From positions 1-8,064 of the forward strand of contig JALQVQ010000021.1 in the NCBI GenBank assembly GCA_023260315.1: 8,064 bases of DNA, written 5' to 3'. The translations under genes were made by a program, and so were the position numbers. Positions 1-5,675 of the stretch are shown here, in pieces; position 1 is the first letter of the stretch, and every line of letters starts with the position of its first letter. This stretch comes from Burkholderiaceae bacterium (lineage in GTDB: Bacteria > Pseudomonadota > Gammaproteobacteria > Burkholderiales > Burkholderiaceae_C). The notes below the pieces were generated by a model. That model saw only the letters and a program-made list of their open reading frames with translations, did not search any database and was not told the origin of the DNA.

Positions 1-178
1 ATTGGACGCCCGCTGCCAGCCAAGTTTGGAATTGCTCGGGCGTCTCCAAACTGATCCGACCCAGCGCCAGTGAGCGAAAGTCGTGGATCACAATTTCCGC
101 GGCCGTTGTCAGGTTGAGTCTGCCGCCGCTTTGGATGGCACCGCGGTAGCGGGCAATGGCGTCCAGGACCGTCTCGTC
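1..178 (-). pseudogene. ylqF: C-terminal fragment of ribosome biogenesis GTPase YlqF/RbgA, cut at the junction and running off the window
   Basis: Reading leftwards on the minus strand, positions 178 to 2 are open without a stop and give a protein tail. It contains DETVLDAIARYRGA, then a GGRLNLTTAAE stretch, then IHDFRSLALGRISLETPEQF. From memory this matches the C-terminal domain of YlqF/RbgA GTPases of betaproteobacteria, which typically have an AIGRKRG segment, a GG(R/E)xDxxKAAE segment and end in DFRSGxLGRISLETP. RbgA is a circularly permuted GTPase acting in late 50S subunit assembly. The whole GTPase domain is absent: beyond about position 178 the sequence becomes a different gene on the opposite strand. 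The gene's natural stop should lie just left of position 1. The identification rests on motif recall, not a search. No start codon context survives, so this piece is probably not expressed as shown. Confidence 0.72.
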
Positions 179-556
179 GGTCTCGCCGCTCAAGTGGATG
201 TGCTGACGCTCATCACACCCGGCGGCGCCGGTACGCACCACATGGTCAACGCTGCTGTGCTGAAAGCGCTTGGTCCCAAAGGCTACGTCGTCAACGTGGC
301 ACGTGGCTCTGTGATCCATGAAGCGGCGTTGGTCGAGGCTCTGCAAAACGGCACCATCGCGGGCGCCGGCTTGGATGTATTCGAAAACGAACCACACCCC
401 CTGCCCGCGCTGCTGACCATGGATAACGTCGTCCTCACCCCGCATGTGGGCAGTGCGACAGATTCCACCCGGCAAGCGATGGCTGATTTGGCGACCACCA
501 ACATTGACCGCCACTTTGCCGGACAGGCCCTGGAAACGCCCGTACCTGAATGCTAA
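83..556 (+). CDS. D-2-hydroxyacid dehydrogenase, C-terminal fragment (N-terminal part missing)
   Basis: The family oxidises or reduces D-2-hydroxyacids (glycerate, glyoxylate/hydroxypyruvate, lactate) with NAD(P). From about 179 onward the protein shows VDVLTLITPGG, then NVARGS with the catalytic arginine (codon 302-304), DVFENEP with the glutamate (389-391), and LTPHVGSAT with the catalytic histidine (443-445). It ends in the typical TPVPE tail. Roughly the last 125 of about 310 residues remain. The glycine-rich nucleotide-binding motif and N-terminal half are gone. An in-frame TGA at 71-73 blocks upstream extension, and the GTG at 83 only opens into bases belonging to the antisense YlqF tail, so residues 1-32 are not native. 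The 3' end overlaps the regulator start by seven bases, suggesting the intact gene was in an operon with it. In context it may have handled glyoxylate or a similar small acid released by the pathway; the fragment cannot be active. Confidence 0.8.
   Translation: MDHNFRGRCQVESAAALDGTAVAGNGVQDRLVGLAAQVDVLTLITPGGAGTHHMVNAAVLKALGPKGYVVNVARGSVIHEAALVEALQNGTIAGAGLDVFENEPHPLPALLTMDNVVLTPHVGSATDSTRQAMADLATTNIDRHFAGQALETPVPEC
172..193. other. Junction between two truncated genes (rearrangement breakpoint or chimeric join)
   Basis: Left of here the family-like protein is on the minus strand (YlqF tail). Right of here it is on the plus strand (2-hydroxyacid dehydrogenase). The YlqF-like reading is convincing up to about the aspartate codon at 176-178. 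The dehydrogenase-like reading becomes convincing from about the glycine-leucine-alanine codons starting at 179. Both genes therefore lose their N-terminal parts within some 20 bases, in head-to-head orientation. No insertion sequence, terminal repeat or target duplication is visible at the join. The exact base cannot be fixed without aligning intact relatives of both genes. Confidence 0.7.
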
Positions 557-1281
557 AAAACAAGATCAAAAACATTCACGGCGGCACTTTAGATGCCCTG
601 GGCATGGCCATCATCGGTGGCCAGTATGCACCGGGTGACAAGCTGCCGCCCGAGCAAAAGCTTTGCGAAGCGCTCGGCGTCTCGCGCACCATCCTGCGCG
701 AGGTCGTGAAGTCTTTGGTCGCCAAGGGCCTGATCAGCACGGGGCCAAAGATCGGCACCATCGTGTTGCCATCTGAACGTTGGAACTGGTTTGATGAGCA
801 GGTTGTTGGCTGGCAAGGCCGCATTGGCTTTGAGCCCAAGCTGTTGGAAGATTTGCAAGAGTTACGCCGTGTCATCGAGCCTGAGGCCGTGCGTCTCGCG
901 GCGAAGCGCGCAACGGCAGACCACATCCTTGCACTAGAGACCGCTTACCACGCCATGGCTGCTGCTGTCGACGCTGGCAATGAAGAAGACTACATTCAGG
1001 CCGACTACGCGTTTCACATTGGTCTCTTACGAGCCAGCCAAAATGCGATGTTCATCCAAGTCGGTCGAGCCATTGGCAGCATGTTGCGTGAGGTGTTTTT
1101 AATCACAACGCGCACGCCTGACGACGGCATCGCACGTTCCCTACCCCTTCACTGGGAAATCGTCGAAAAAATCCGTGCCCGCGACAGTGAAGGTGCCTAC
1201 GCCTGCTCTAAGTTTCAAATCGATCAGTCGCGCCAAGACTTGGCAGTGGGCATGTCCCAAAACGCTTCGACCCCATCATGA
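550..1281 (+). CDS. GntR-family transcriptional regulator, FCD (FadR/DgoR-like) subfamily
   Basis: This 243-residue regulator, normal length for the family, is probably the local repressor. Residues 10-72 form the winged helix-turn-helix: GQYAPGDKLPPEQKLCEALG, then VSRTILREVVKSL, with the wing near GTIV. An NWFDEQVVGW linker resembles that of the D-galactonate regulator DgoR. Residues 95-232 form the all-helical FCD ligand domain, beginning ELRRVIEPEAVRLAA. Candidate metal or ligand positions are D152 and H156 (ADYAFH) and H201 (LHWEIVEKI). The position where many FCD proteins carry a last histidine is Q223 here; DgoR, as I recall it, also lacks that histidine. FCD proteins commonly sense sugar acids or other carboxylates. 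ATG 550 overlaps the dehydrogenase stop at 554-556, implying translational coupling. The permease follows 36 bases later. Its likely operator is the inverted repeat at 7421-7444, by inference only. Confidence 0.9.
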   Translation: MLKNKIKNIHGGTLDALGMAIIGGQYAPGDKLPPEQKLCEALGVSRTILREVVKSLVAKGLISTGPKIGTIVLPSERWNWFDEQVVGWQGRIGFEPKLLEDLQELRRVIEPEAVRLAAKRATADHILALETAYHAMAAAVDAGNEEDYIQADYAFHIGLLRASQNAMFIQVGRAIGSMLREVFLITTRTPDDGIARSLPLHWEIVEKIRARDSEGAYACSKFQIDQSRQDLAVGMSQNASTPS

Positions 1282-1328
1282 TCTCTATCGAGTCTGCGCC
1301 ACACGAGCGCCTCCGCCATGTGGCATGA
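1278..1328 (+). other. Possible 16-codon coupling mini-ORF between regulator and permease
   Basis: An ATG at 1278-1280 overlaps the regulator stop (1279-1281) as ATGA. It opens a 16-codon frame that closes with TGA at 1326-1328, just past the permease ATG at 1318. Terminating ribosomes could be handed on to the permease, whose own ribosome binding site is weak. The encoded peptide resembles nothing I recognise, and a frame this short occurs often by chance. Confidence 0.2.
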
Positions 1329-2220
1329 GGACTCGGCGGCGAATCGCCGCACCGGTATTCTCTTGGTCTCCTTGGCCACCCTCTCTTTTTCGATGTTGGA
1401 CACCACGGTCAAGTGGTTGCTTCAGCTGCAAACCATACCGCTGCTTGAAATCATTTGGCTGCGCTTTTTAAGTCAAGCCGTCGTCTCGGGTGTGGTGCTG
1501 GCCCCGCGTTACAAGGGCGCGATGTTCAGGATTCAAAAGAAGCGCTTGCAACTTCTCCGTGCCGTTCTTTTGGGCACCATGACCGGCTGTAACTTCTGGT
1601 CGATTCAGTTTTTACAACTCACAGAGACGGCGTCCATTTTGTTTTCTGCACCATTGATCGTGGCAGTGATCAGCCACTTTTGGCTGAAGCAACGGTTGCG
1701 CAGGGCCCAGTGGTTCACCATCATCATGGGCTTCATCGGCGTTTTGATTGTGGTCCGCCCCTCATCAAGCGCCATTCACCCCGCCATTTTCCTGATGGTG
1801 TTCAACGCCGTGTTGTTCGCTATCTTCAACTTGCTCACGCGTCACTTGGCGCAATATGAAAATCCGGCAGCCATGCAATGGTATTCGGCCATGGGCCCCG
1901 TGGTGCTGTTTGCGCCGTGGGCACTGCCCGGTTTTGTCATGCCCCACAACACCTTCGAACTGGTGCTGGTCATCAGCGCAGGCCTGTGGGGTGGACTGGG
2001 CCACTATGTGTGGGCTCGGGCTCACCAATACGCCAACGCTGCCACGCTGGCGCCCTTCAATTACCAGCAACTGCTGTACATGGCTTTCTGGGGTTGGTTG
2101 ATTTTTGGCGATGTACCGCCTGCTGCCGTCTTCATTGGCGGCAGCATCATTGTGGCCAGTGGATTGTTTTTATTGTGGGAGCAAAAGCGCGTACCCCCCA
2201 CCATCCCGCCAAGCACTTAA
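1318..2220 (+). CDS. EamA/DMT-superfamily inner-membrane permease (10 transmembrane segments)
   Basis: A 300-residue hydrophobic protein with the two-repeat EamA architecture. Hydrophobic segments lie at about residues 12-35, 44-63, 78-98, 103-121, 130-147, 155-173, 186-207, 213-233, 243-263 and 268-287. Each half ends with an EamA signature: LTETASILFSAPLIVAV followed by GFIGVLIVVRP, and ANAATLAPFNYQQ followed by GGSIIVASGLFLL. DMT carriers export or import metabolites such as amino acids, nucleotide sugars and organic acids; the substrate cannot be read from sequence. Sitting behind a sugar-acid-type regulator and facing the catabolic operon, it may move the pathway substrate or a product. 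The start is uncertain. ATG 1318 has no clear Shine-Dalgarno, and the frame is open back to the regulator stop at 1279-1281 (same frame), but that stretch holds no ATG, GTG or TTG. The stop overlaps the convergent gene. Confidence 0.9.
   Translation: MWHEDSAANRRTGILLVSLATLSFSMLDTTVKWLLQLQTIPLLEIIWLRFLSQAVVSGVVLAPRYKGAMFRIQKKRLQLLRAVLLGTMTGCNFWSIQFLQLTETASILFSAPLIVAVISHFWLKQRLRRAQWFTIIMGFIGVLIVVRPSSSAIHPAIFLMVFNAVLFAIFNLLTRHLAQYENPAAMQWYSAMGPVVLFAPWALPGFVMPHNTFELVLVISAGLWGGLGHYVWARAHQYANAATLAPFNYQQLLYMAFWGWLIFGDVPPAAVFIGGSIIVASGLFLLWEQKRVPPTIPPST
2217..2220. other. Shared TTAA: overlapping stop codons of convergent genes
   Basis: The permease ends with TAA at 2218-2220 on the plus strand. The convergent SDR ends with TAA read from 2219 to 2217 on the minus strand. 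The palindromic TTAA thus supplies both stops, leaving a four-base 3' overlap. No hairpin followed by a T run is visible on either side, so transcripts of the two units probably read into each other. Confidence 0.9.
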
Positions 2221-2969
2221 TAGGTGCCGCGGCCGCCTGAAATATCAAAGACGGCGCCGGTTGAGAACGAGCAGTCCTCGCTGGCCAGCCACGTCGCCAT
2301 GGCAGCAATTTCATCAACTTCTACAAAGCGCCCCATAGGGATCTTTGACAGCATGAAGTCAATGTGGGCTTGCGTCATGGTGGCGAACAAAGGCGTTTGA
2401 GCTGCCGCCGGGGTGATGGCGTTCACCAAAATACCTTTTTGTGCCAGCTCTTTACCGAGCGATTTGGTCAATGCAATCAGACCTGCTTTAGAGGCACTGT
2501 AATGCGAGGCATTGGGATTCCCCTCCTTGCCCGCGATCGACGCAATATTGACGATGCGGCCATAGCCTGCCTCAATCATGGATGGGACCAACGCCTTGCA
2601 AACGAAGAAAGGCGCGACCAAGTTGATGTGAATGACGTCTTGCCAAACCTGGCTGTCCAATTCCCATGTCGTGGCATTGCCGCCGGTAATGCCGGCGTTG
2701 TTAACCACAATATCGACGCGTTTGTGCGCAGCGAGTGTCCGGGCAGCGGCCGCTTGCACGCTGGCTTCATCACCCAACTCAACCACTTCGGTACTCACCG
2801 AGCCGAGGGCACGCAGGGTCTCAGCCGCTTCGTGCAACGTGGCTTCATTGCGATCCCACAACACGACTCGCGCGCCCGATGCCAACATGCGCTCGGCCGT
2901 GCCGTAACCAATGCCTTGGGCGCCGCCGGTGATGACCGCGGTACGGCCTTTCAAATCAATCTGATTCAT
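2217..2969 (-). CDS. SDR-family NAD-dependent dehydrogenase, candidate 2-keto-3-deoxy sugar-acid dehydrogenase
   Basis: A classical short-chain dehydrogenase of 250 residues, the usual length. It has TGGAQGIG at 14-21, an aspartate at 39 ending the second strand (favouring NAD over NADP), NNAG at 90-93, catalytic S144, and Y157/K161 in HYSASK. The usual PG after the sixth strand is replaced by TPAAAQTPLF, and the tail ends in an ASEDCSFSTGAVFDISGG stretch. From memory this signature is shared with SDRs in sugar-acid clusters, including candidates oxidising 2-keto-3-deoxy-L-fuconate or -rhamnonate at C4. It would make the diketo acid that the FAH hydrolase cleaves. Automated pipelines would likely call it a 3-oxoacyl-ACP reductase, which the context does not support. 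It is the last gene of the minus operon; its ATG overlaps the upstream stop as ATGA (2966-2969). The exact substrate is inferred. Confidence 0.85.
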   Translation of the reverse strand: MNQIDLKGRTAVITGGAQGIGYGTAERMLASGARVVLWDRNEATLHEAAETLRALGSVSTEVVELGDEASVQAAAARTLAAHKRVDIVVNNAGITGGNATTWELDSQVWQDVIHINLVAPFFVCKALVPSMIEAGYGRIVNIASIAGKEGNPNASHYSASKAGLIALTKSLGKELAQKGILVNAITPAAAQTPLFATMTQAHIDFMLSKIPMGRFVEVDEIAAMATWLASEDCSFSTGAVFDISGGRGTY

Positions 2970-3973
2970 GCCATCCCTTTCAACGCCGTCGCCGCGTGCC
3001 CGGCCAGACGCATATCGTCAATGTATTGTTGAATGATGCTGTCAAACGAGGGGTCACCTGGAAAGCCCAGGAGACCGGTCGCGGTGGTGGCCTTCGCTGC
3101 ACGCGGCCAGTTCGCCACAATGCCTGCAATGCGCGCGTCGTGTGCAAACCGAACCCGTGCCCGCACCGCTGGCCCTGCAACGCGTTCAAGTGCGTCGAGC
3201 ATCTCAGCGACTGTGACGTTGACAGCGGGTAAGGTCACGGCCAACCGCCGCTTCAGGACATCGCGTGATGCCGTCATCAGGCCCACCAAGCTCAATACGG
3301 TTGACTGCGGTGAAGCCAAGGGATGCGCCGTCTGTGGATCTACCGGACACACGGCCTCAACACCCGCCAAGGGCTCACGGATGATGCCGCTAAAAAATGA
3401 CGACGCCGCGCCATTCGGCTTACCGGGCCGCACCGCGACGGTCATCAGACGGGCACTGCGCCCATCAATGAAACCTTTGCGCGTGTAATCGGCAATCAGG
3501 TACTCGCACATCAACTTGTGCGTGCCGTAAGAGGTTTGCGGTGCTGGCAATGTGTCCTCGTCAACCACTGCGGGCATGAGTAAGCCCGGGTCGGGGCCAT
3601 ACACCGCAATCGAGCTCGAGAACACCACCGTGGGGTGATTACCTGCTTGACGCAGGCCCTCCAGCAGGATGCGAGTCCCATCCAAGTTGGAGCGCAGACC
3701 CAACTCGAAATCCAATTCGCATTCGCCCGATACCGCCGAGGCCAAATGGAACACGGCGTCAAAGCCTGATGAGAACAACGCGGCTTGATCGCCCAGTGGC
3801 CCAACCACCGCGGTGACCCGGGCGTCGGCAACGAGGTCAGGGGGTAGCGGGTACTGGTCCGTCAGCGTCAAGGCAGGCGAGCCACCCCAAACAGCCGGCG
3901 GATTGGCCAGCAGATGTCGGGCGAGGCGCGCCCCAACGAAGCCACCAGCCCCGGTAATGAGTACGCGCTTCAT
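2966..3973 (-). CDS. denD: DenD-type NAD-dependent epimerase/dehydratase-family protein (D-erythronate dehydrogenase-like)
   Basis: An extended SDR of 335 residues. A Rossmann motif TGAGGFVG lies at 7-14, HLASAVSGECELDFE at 76-90, a serine run VFSSS at 117-121, and the YxxxK pair Y149/K153 in SYGTHK. Then come VRPGKPN and GAASSFFSGIIREPLAG at 188-204. The HLASxVSGE block and the AASSFxSxIIREPL block are characteristic of DenD, which oxidises D-erythronate at C2. The start is set at ATG 3973 (MKRVLITG), one base after the FAH stop at 3975-3977. An upstream in-frame start at 4045 would add 24 residues before the Rossmann strand, inside the FAH gene, and is implausible. The partner genes of the known erythronate route (an OtnC-type aldolase, an OtnI-type isomerase) are absent from this window. 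Its substrate here may be a different polyhydroxy acid. Confidence 0.87.
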   Translation of the reverse strand: MKRVLITGAGGFVGARLARHLLANPPAVWGGSPALTLTDQYPLPPDLVADARVTAVVGPLGDQAALFSSGFDAVFHLASAVSGECELDFELGLRSNLDGTRILLEGLRQAGNHPTVVFSSSIAVYGPDPGLLMPAVVDEDTLPAPQTSYGTHKLMCEYLIADYTRKGFIDGRSARLMTVAVRPGKPNGAASSFFSGIIREPLAGVEAVCPVDPQTAHPLASPQSTVLSLVGLMTASRDVLKRRLAVTLPAVNVTVAEMLDALERVAGPAVRARVRFAHDARIAGIVANWPRAAKATTATGLLGFPGDPSFDSIIQQYIDDMRLAGHAATALKGMA

Positions 3974-3974
3974 A

Positions 3975-4847
3975 TCAAACGATGGCGTCAATGCGCGCTG
4001 GATCCCACGCGACCACGCGCTGCGACTGCTCACCCAAACCATCAATGCCCAAGCGCATGTGATCGCCCGCCTTTAGATAGACCGGATTTGGCTTCACGCC
4101 CATGCCAACGCCTGGGGGGGTGCCTGTGCTGATGATGTCACCGGGGTACAACGTCATGAAGCGGCTCACGTAGGCCACCAACTCAGCAACGCCAAACACC
4201 ATGGTTTTGGTGGAACCGGTTTGGTATCGCTTGCCGTTGACATCGAGCCACATACCCAAATTTTGGGGATCGGGTACCTCATCACGGGTCACCAACCACG
4301 GCCCTACAGGGCCAAAGGTATCGCAACCCTTGCCCTTATCCCAGGTACCACCACGTTCAATTTGATAGGCCCGCTCGGAGACATCATTCACCACGCAATA
4401 GCCGGCAACATAAGACAGCGCATCGGCCTGCTCGACATAACGCGCGGTGGTGCCAATCACCACACCCAGCTCGACCTCCCAGTCGGTCTTGACCGAGTCT
4501 TTTGGCAACACCACATCGTGATTAGGGCCCACGCGCGCATCGATCGACTTGGTGAAGATGATGGGCTCAGCGGGGATGGGCAAGCCCGACTCAGCCGCAT
4601 GATCCGCGTAGTTCAGACCGATACAAATGAACTTTTTACAATCAGCCCACGGCGCAACCAAGGGGGCATCTGCGGCGATCTCGGGCAATGCGCTCAGGTC
4701 TGCCTTTTGCAGCGCAGCCAAGCCAGCACCAGACAGCGACGCGGTCGTCACATCGCTGATGAGACCACTCAAATTTCGGCGGACGCCATGGGCATCCAAA
4801 ACCCCGGGCACAACGGCGCCATTGATCCAAGCACGTAAAAATTTCAT
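3975..4847 (-). CDS. Fumarylacetoacetate hydrolase (FAH)-family protein, likely 2,4-diketo-3-deoxy sugar-acid hydrolase
   Basis: A 290-residue FAH-superfamily enzyme. The N-terminal 70 residues form the small lead domain. The catalytic domain follows with KFICIGLNYADHAAESG at 72-88, FTKSID at 98-103, DWEVELGVVIG at 122-132, NDVSER at 154-159, KGCDTFGPVGPWLV at 173-186 and STGTPPGVG at 240-248. Probable divalent metal ligands are E124, E126 and D155. Members hydrolyse C-C bonds of diketo acids or act as ureidoglycolate lyases and oxaloacetate decarboxylases. Next to a sugar-acid dehydratase and SDRs, the best assignment is cleavage of a 2,4-diketo-3-deoxy acid to pyruvate plus a hydroxyacid (lactate from a 6-deoxyhexonate, glycolate from a pentonate). 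A strong ribosome binding site precedes ATG 4847. It begins 23 bases after the upstream SDR stop and is followed one base later by the DenD-like gene. Confidence 0.87.
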   Translation of the reverse strand: MKFLRAWINGAVVPGVLDAHGVRRNLSGLISDVTTASLSGAGLAALQKADLSALPEIAADAPLVAPWADCKKFICIGLNYADHAAESGLPIPAEPIIFTKSIDARVGPNHDVVLPKDSVKTDWEVELGVVIGTTARYVEQADALSYVAGYCVVNDVSERAYQIERGGTWDKGKGCDTFGPVGPWLVTRDEVPDPQNLGMWLDVNGKRYQTGSTKTMVFGVAELVAYVSRFMTLYPGDIISTGTPPGVGMGVKPNPVYLKAGDHMRLGIDGLGEQSQRVVAWDPARIDAIV

Positions 4848-4853
4848 CTCGAT

Positions 4854-4860
4854 ACTCCTT
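4854..4860 (-). promoter_or_regulatory. Strong Shine-Dalgarno for the FAH-family gene
   Basis: The minus strand reads AAGGAGT here, six bases before ATG 4847. It is the best ribosome binding site I saw in the operon and confirms the FAH start. Confidence 0.8.
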
Positions 4861-4870
4861 GAAAATCAGC

Positions 4871-5626
4871 TCAGCCGCGGCCGACGTAGGGCATGCCAGT
4901 GGCCATGACCGTGACGGTGAAAATGTTGGACTCAAGCGGCAAATTCACCATGGCCATAAACGTACTGGCGACGCCACTCATGTCCATTCGTGCCTCGGCG
5001 CGAATGCTACCGTCGGCTTGCAAAACGCCAGCGGCCATGCGCTCGGTCATGGCACTGGCAACGTTGCCAATGTCGATTTGCCCGACGGCGATGTTTAGCG
5101 CACGGCCATCCAAGGCAGCACCGCGCGTCAAGCCAGTGATGGCTGACTTACTGGCCGCATAGGCAATCGAACACGGACGGGGCGTGTGCGCCGAAATCGA
5201 GCCGTTGTTGATGATCCGACCACCTTGCGGCGACTGATGGCGCATGATGCGGAAAGCGTTTGACAGACAATAAAAGGCGCCATCTAAGTTGGTACCCACC
5301 ACTTTGCGCCATTCGTCCGCACCCAGTTCATCGGGCGTCACGGGTGTTTGGTTGACGCCCGCGTTGTTGAATAAAAGATCGATACGACCATGGCGGCTCG
5401 CAACCCCATCAAACAATGCTTTGACATCATCTGCGTTGGTCACATCACAAACGGCGGTCTCAGCGCGTGCACGTTGAGCCTCAGGTAACGCGGCGACGAC
5501 CGCACTGAGCTTCGTGGCATCGCGCCCGACGAAAACGGTTGTCCAACCGTCGGCAACCAAGGCTGTTGCACAGGCTTGCCCAATGCCAGCGCTGGCCCCA
5601 GTGACAACTGCAATCTTTGAATTCAT
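4871..5626 (-). CDS. SDR-family oxidoreductase, substrate unassigned
   Basis: A classical SDR of 251 residues with TGASAGIG at 9-16, NNAG at 87-90, catalytic S143 in NGSISAHTPRP, and Y156/K160 in YAASK. The second strand ends VGRD rather than with a lone acidic residue, so NADP use is possible but unproven. The C-terminal third is distinctive: ALDGRALNIAVGQIDIGNVA, then GVLQADGSI, and a VMATGMPYVGRG end. That belongs to a recurring bacterial SDR group with no assigned substrate that I can name. It is clearly different from the SDR at 2217-2969, so the two probably catalyse different steps. Candidates are oxidation of the aldose or aldonate feeding the dehydratase, or of the keto-deoxy acid after it. 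No lactonase is present here. The start at ATG 5626 has GGAG seven bases upstream; the gene begins 49 bases after the dehydratase stop. Confidence 0.85.
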   Translation of the reverse strand: MNSKIAVVTGASAGIGQACATALVADGWTTVFVGRDATKLSAVVAALPEAQRARAETAVCDVTNADDVKALFDGVASRHGRIDLLFNNAGVNQTPVTPDELGADEWRKVVGTNLDGAFYCLSNAFRIMRHQSPQGGRIINNGSISAHTPRPCSIAYAASKSAITGLTRGAALDGRALNIAVGQIDIGNVASAMTERMAAGVLQADGSIRAEARMDMSGVASTFMAMVNLPLESNIFTVTVMATGMPYVGRG

Positions 5627-5633
5627 TTAAAAA

Positions 5634-5637
5634 CTCC
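5634..5637 (-). promoter_or_regulatory. Shine-Dalgarno for the SDR at 4871-5626
   Basis: GGAG on the minus strand lies seven bases before ATG 5626. It supports that start. Confidence 0.65.
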
Positions 5638-5675
5638 AATCAAAAAGTGGTTGCCGACCGGGTTGAATTGACATG

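Noticed and set aside
83..178. Residues 1-32 of the dehydrogenase open frame as a genuine N-terminus
   Set aside because: They match nothing in the family, while the opposite strand reads as a convincing YlqF tail over the same bases.
2217..2969. Fatty-acid 3-oxoacyl-ACP reductase (FabG) call
   Set aside because: General SDR similarity only; the TPAAAQT motif and the sugar-acid operon context point elsewhere.
2364..3032. 222-codon plus-strand open frame opposite the SDR gene
   Set aside because: It lies antisense to a well-supported SDR and its translation shows no domain; it is a shadow of codon bias.
3974..4045. 24-residue N-terminal extension of the DenD-like protein
   Set aside because: It overlaps the FAH gene, precedes the Rossmann strand without purpose, and ATG 3973 gives the family-typical MKRVLITG start.
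4221..4838. 205-codon plus-strand open frame opposite the FAH gene
   Set aside because: It runs antisense to clear FAH motifs and has no recognisable protein features.
5627..5675. Possible terminator or promoter between the dehydratase and the SDR
   Set aside because: No stable hairpin with a T run and no paired -35/-10 boxes; only a Shine-Dalgarno is visible.
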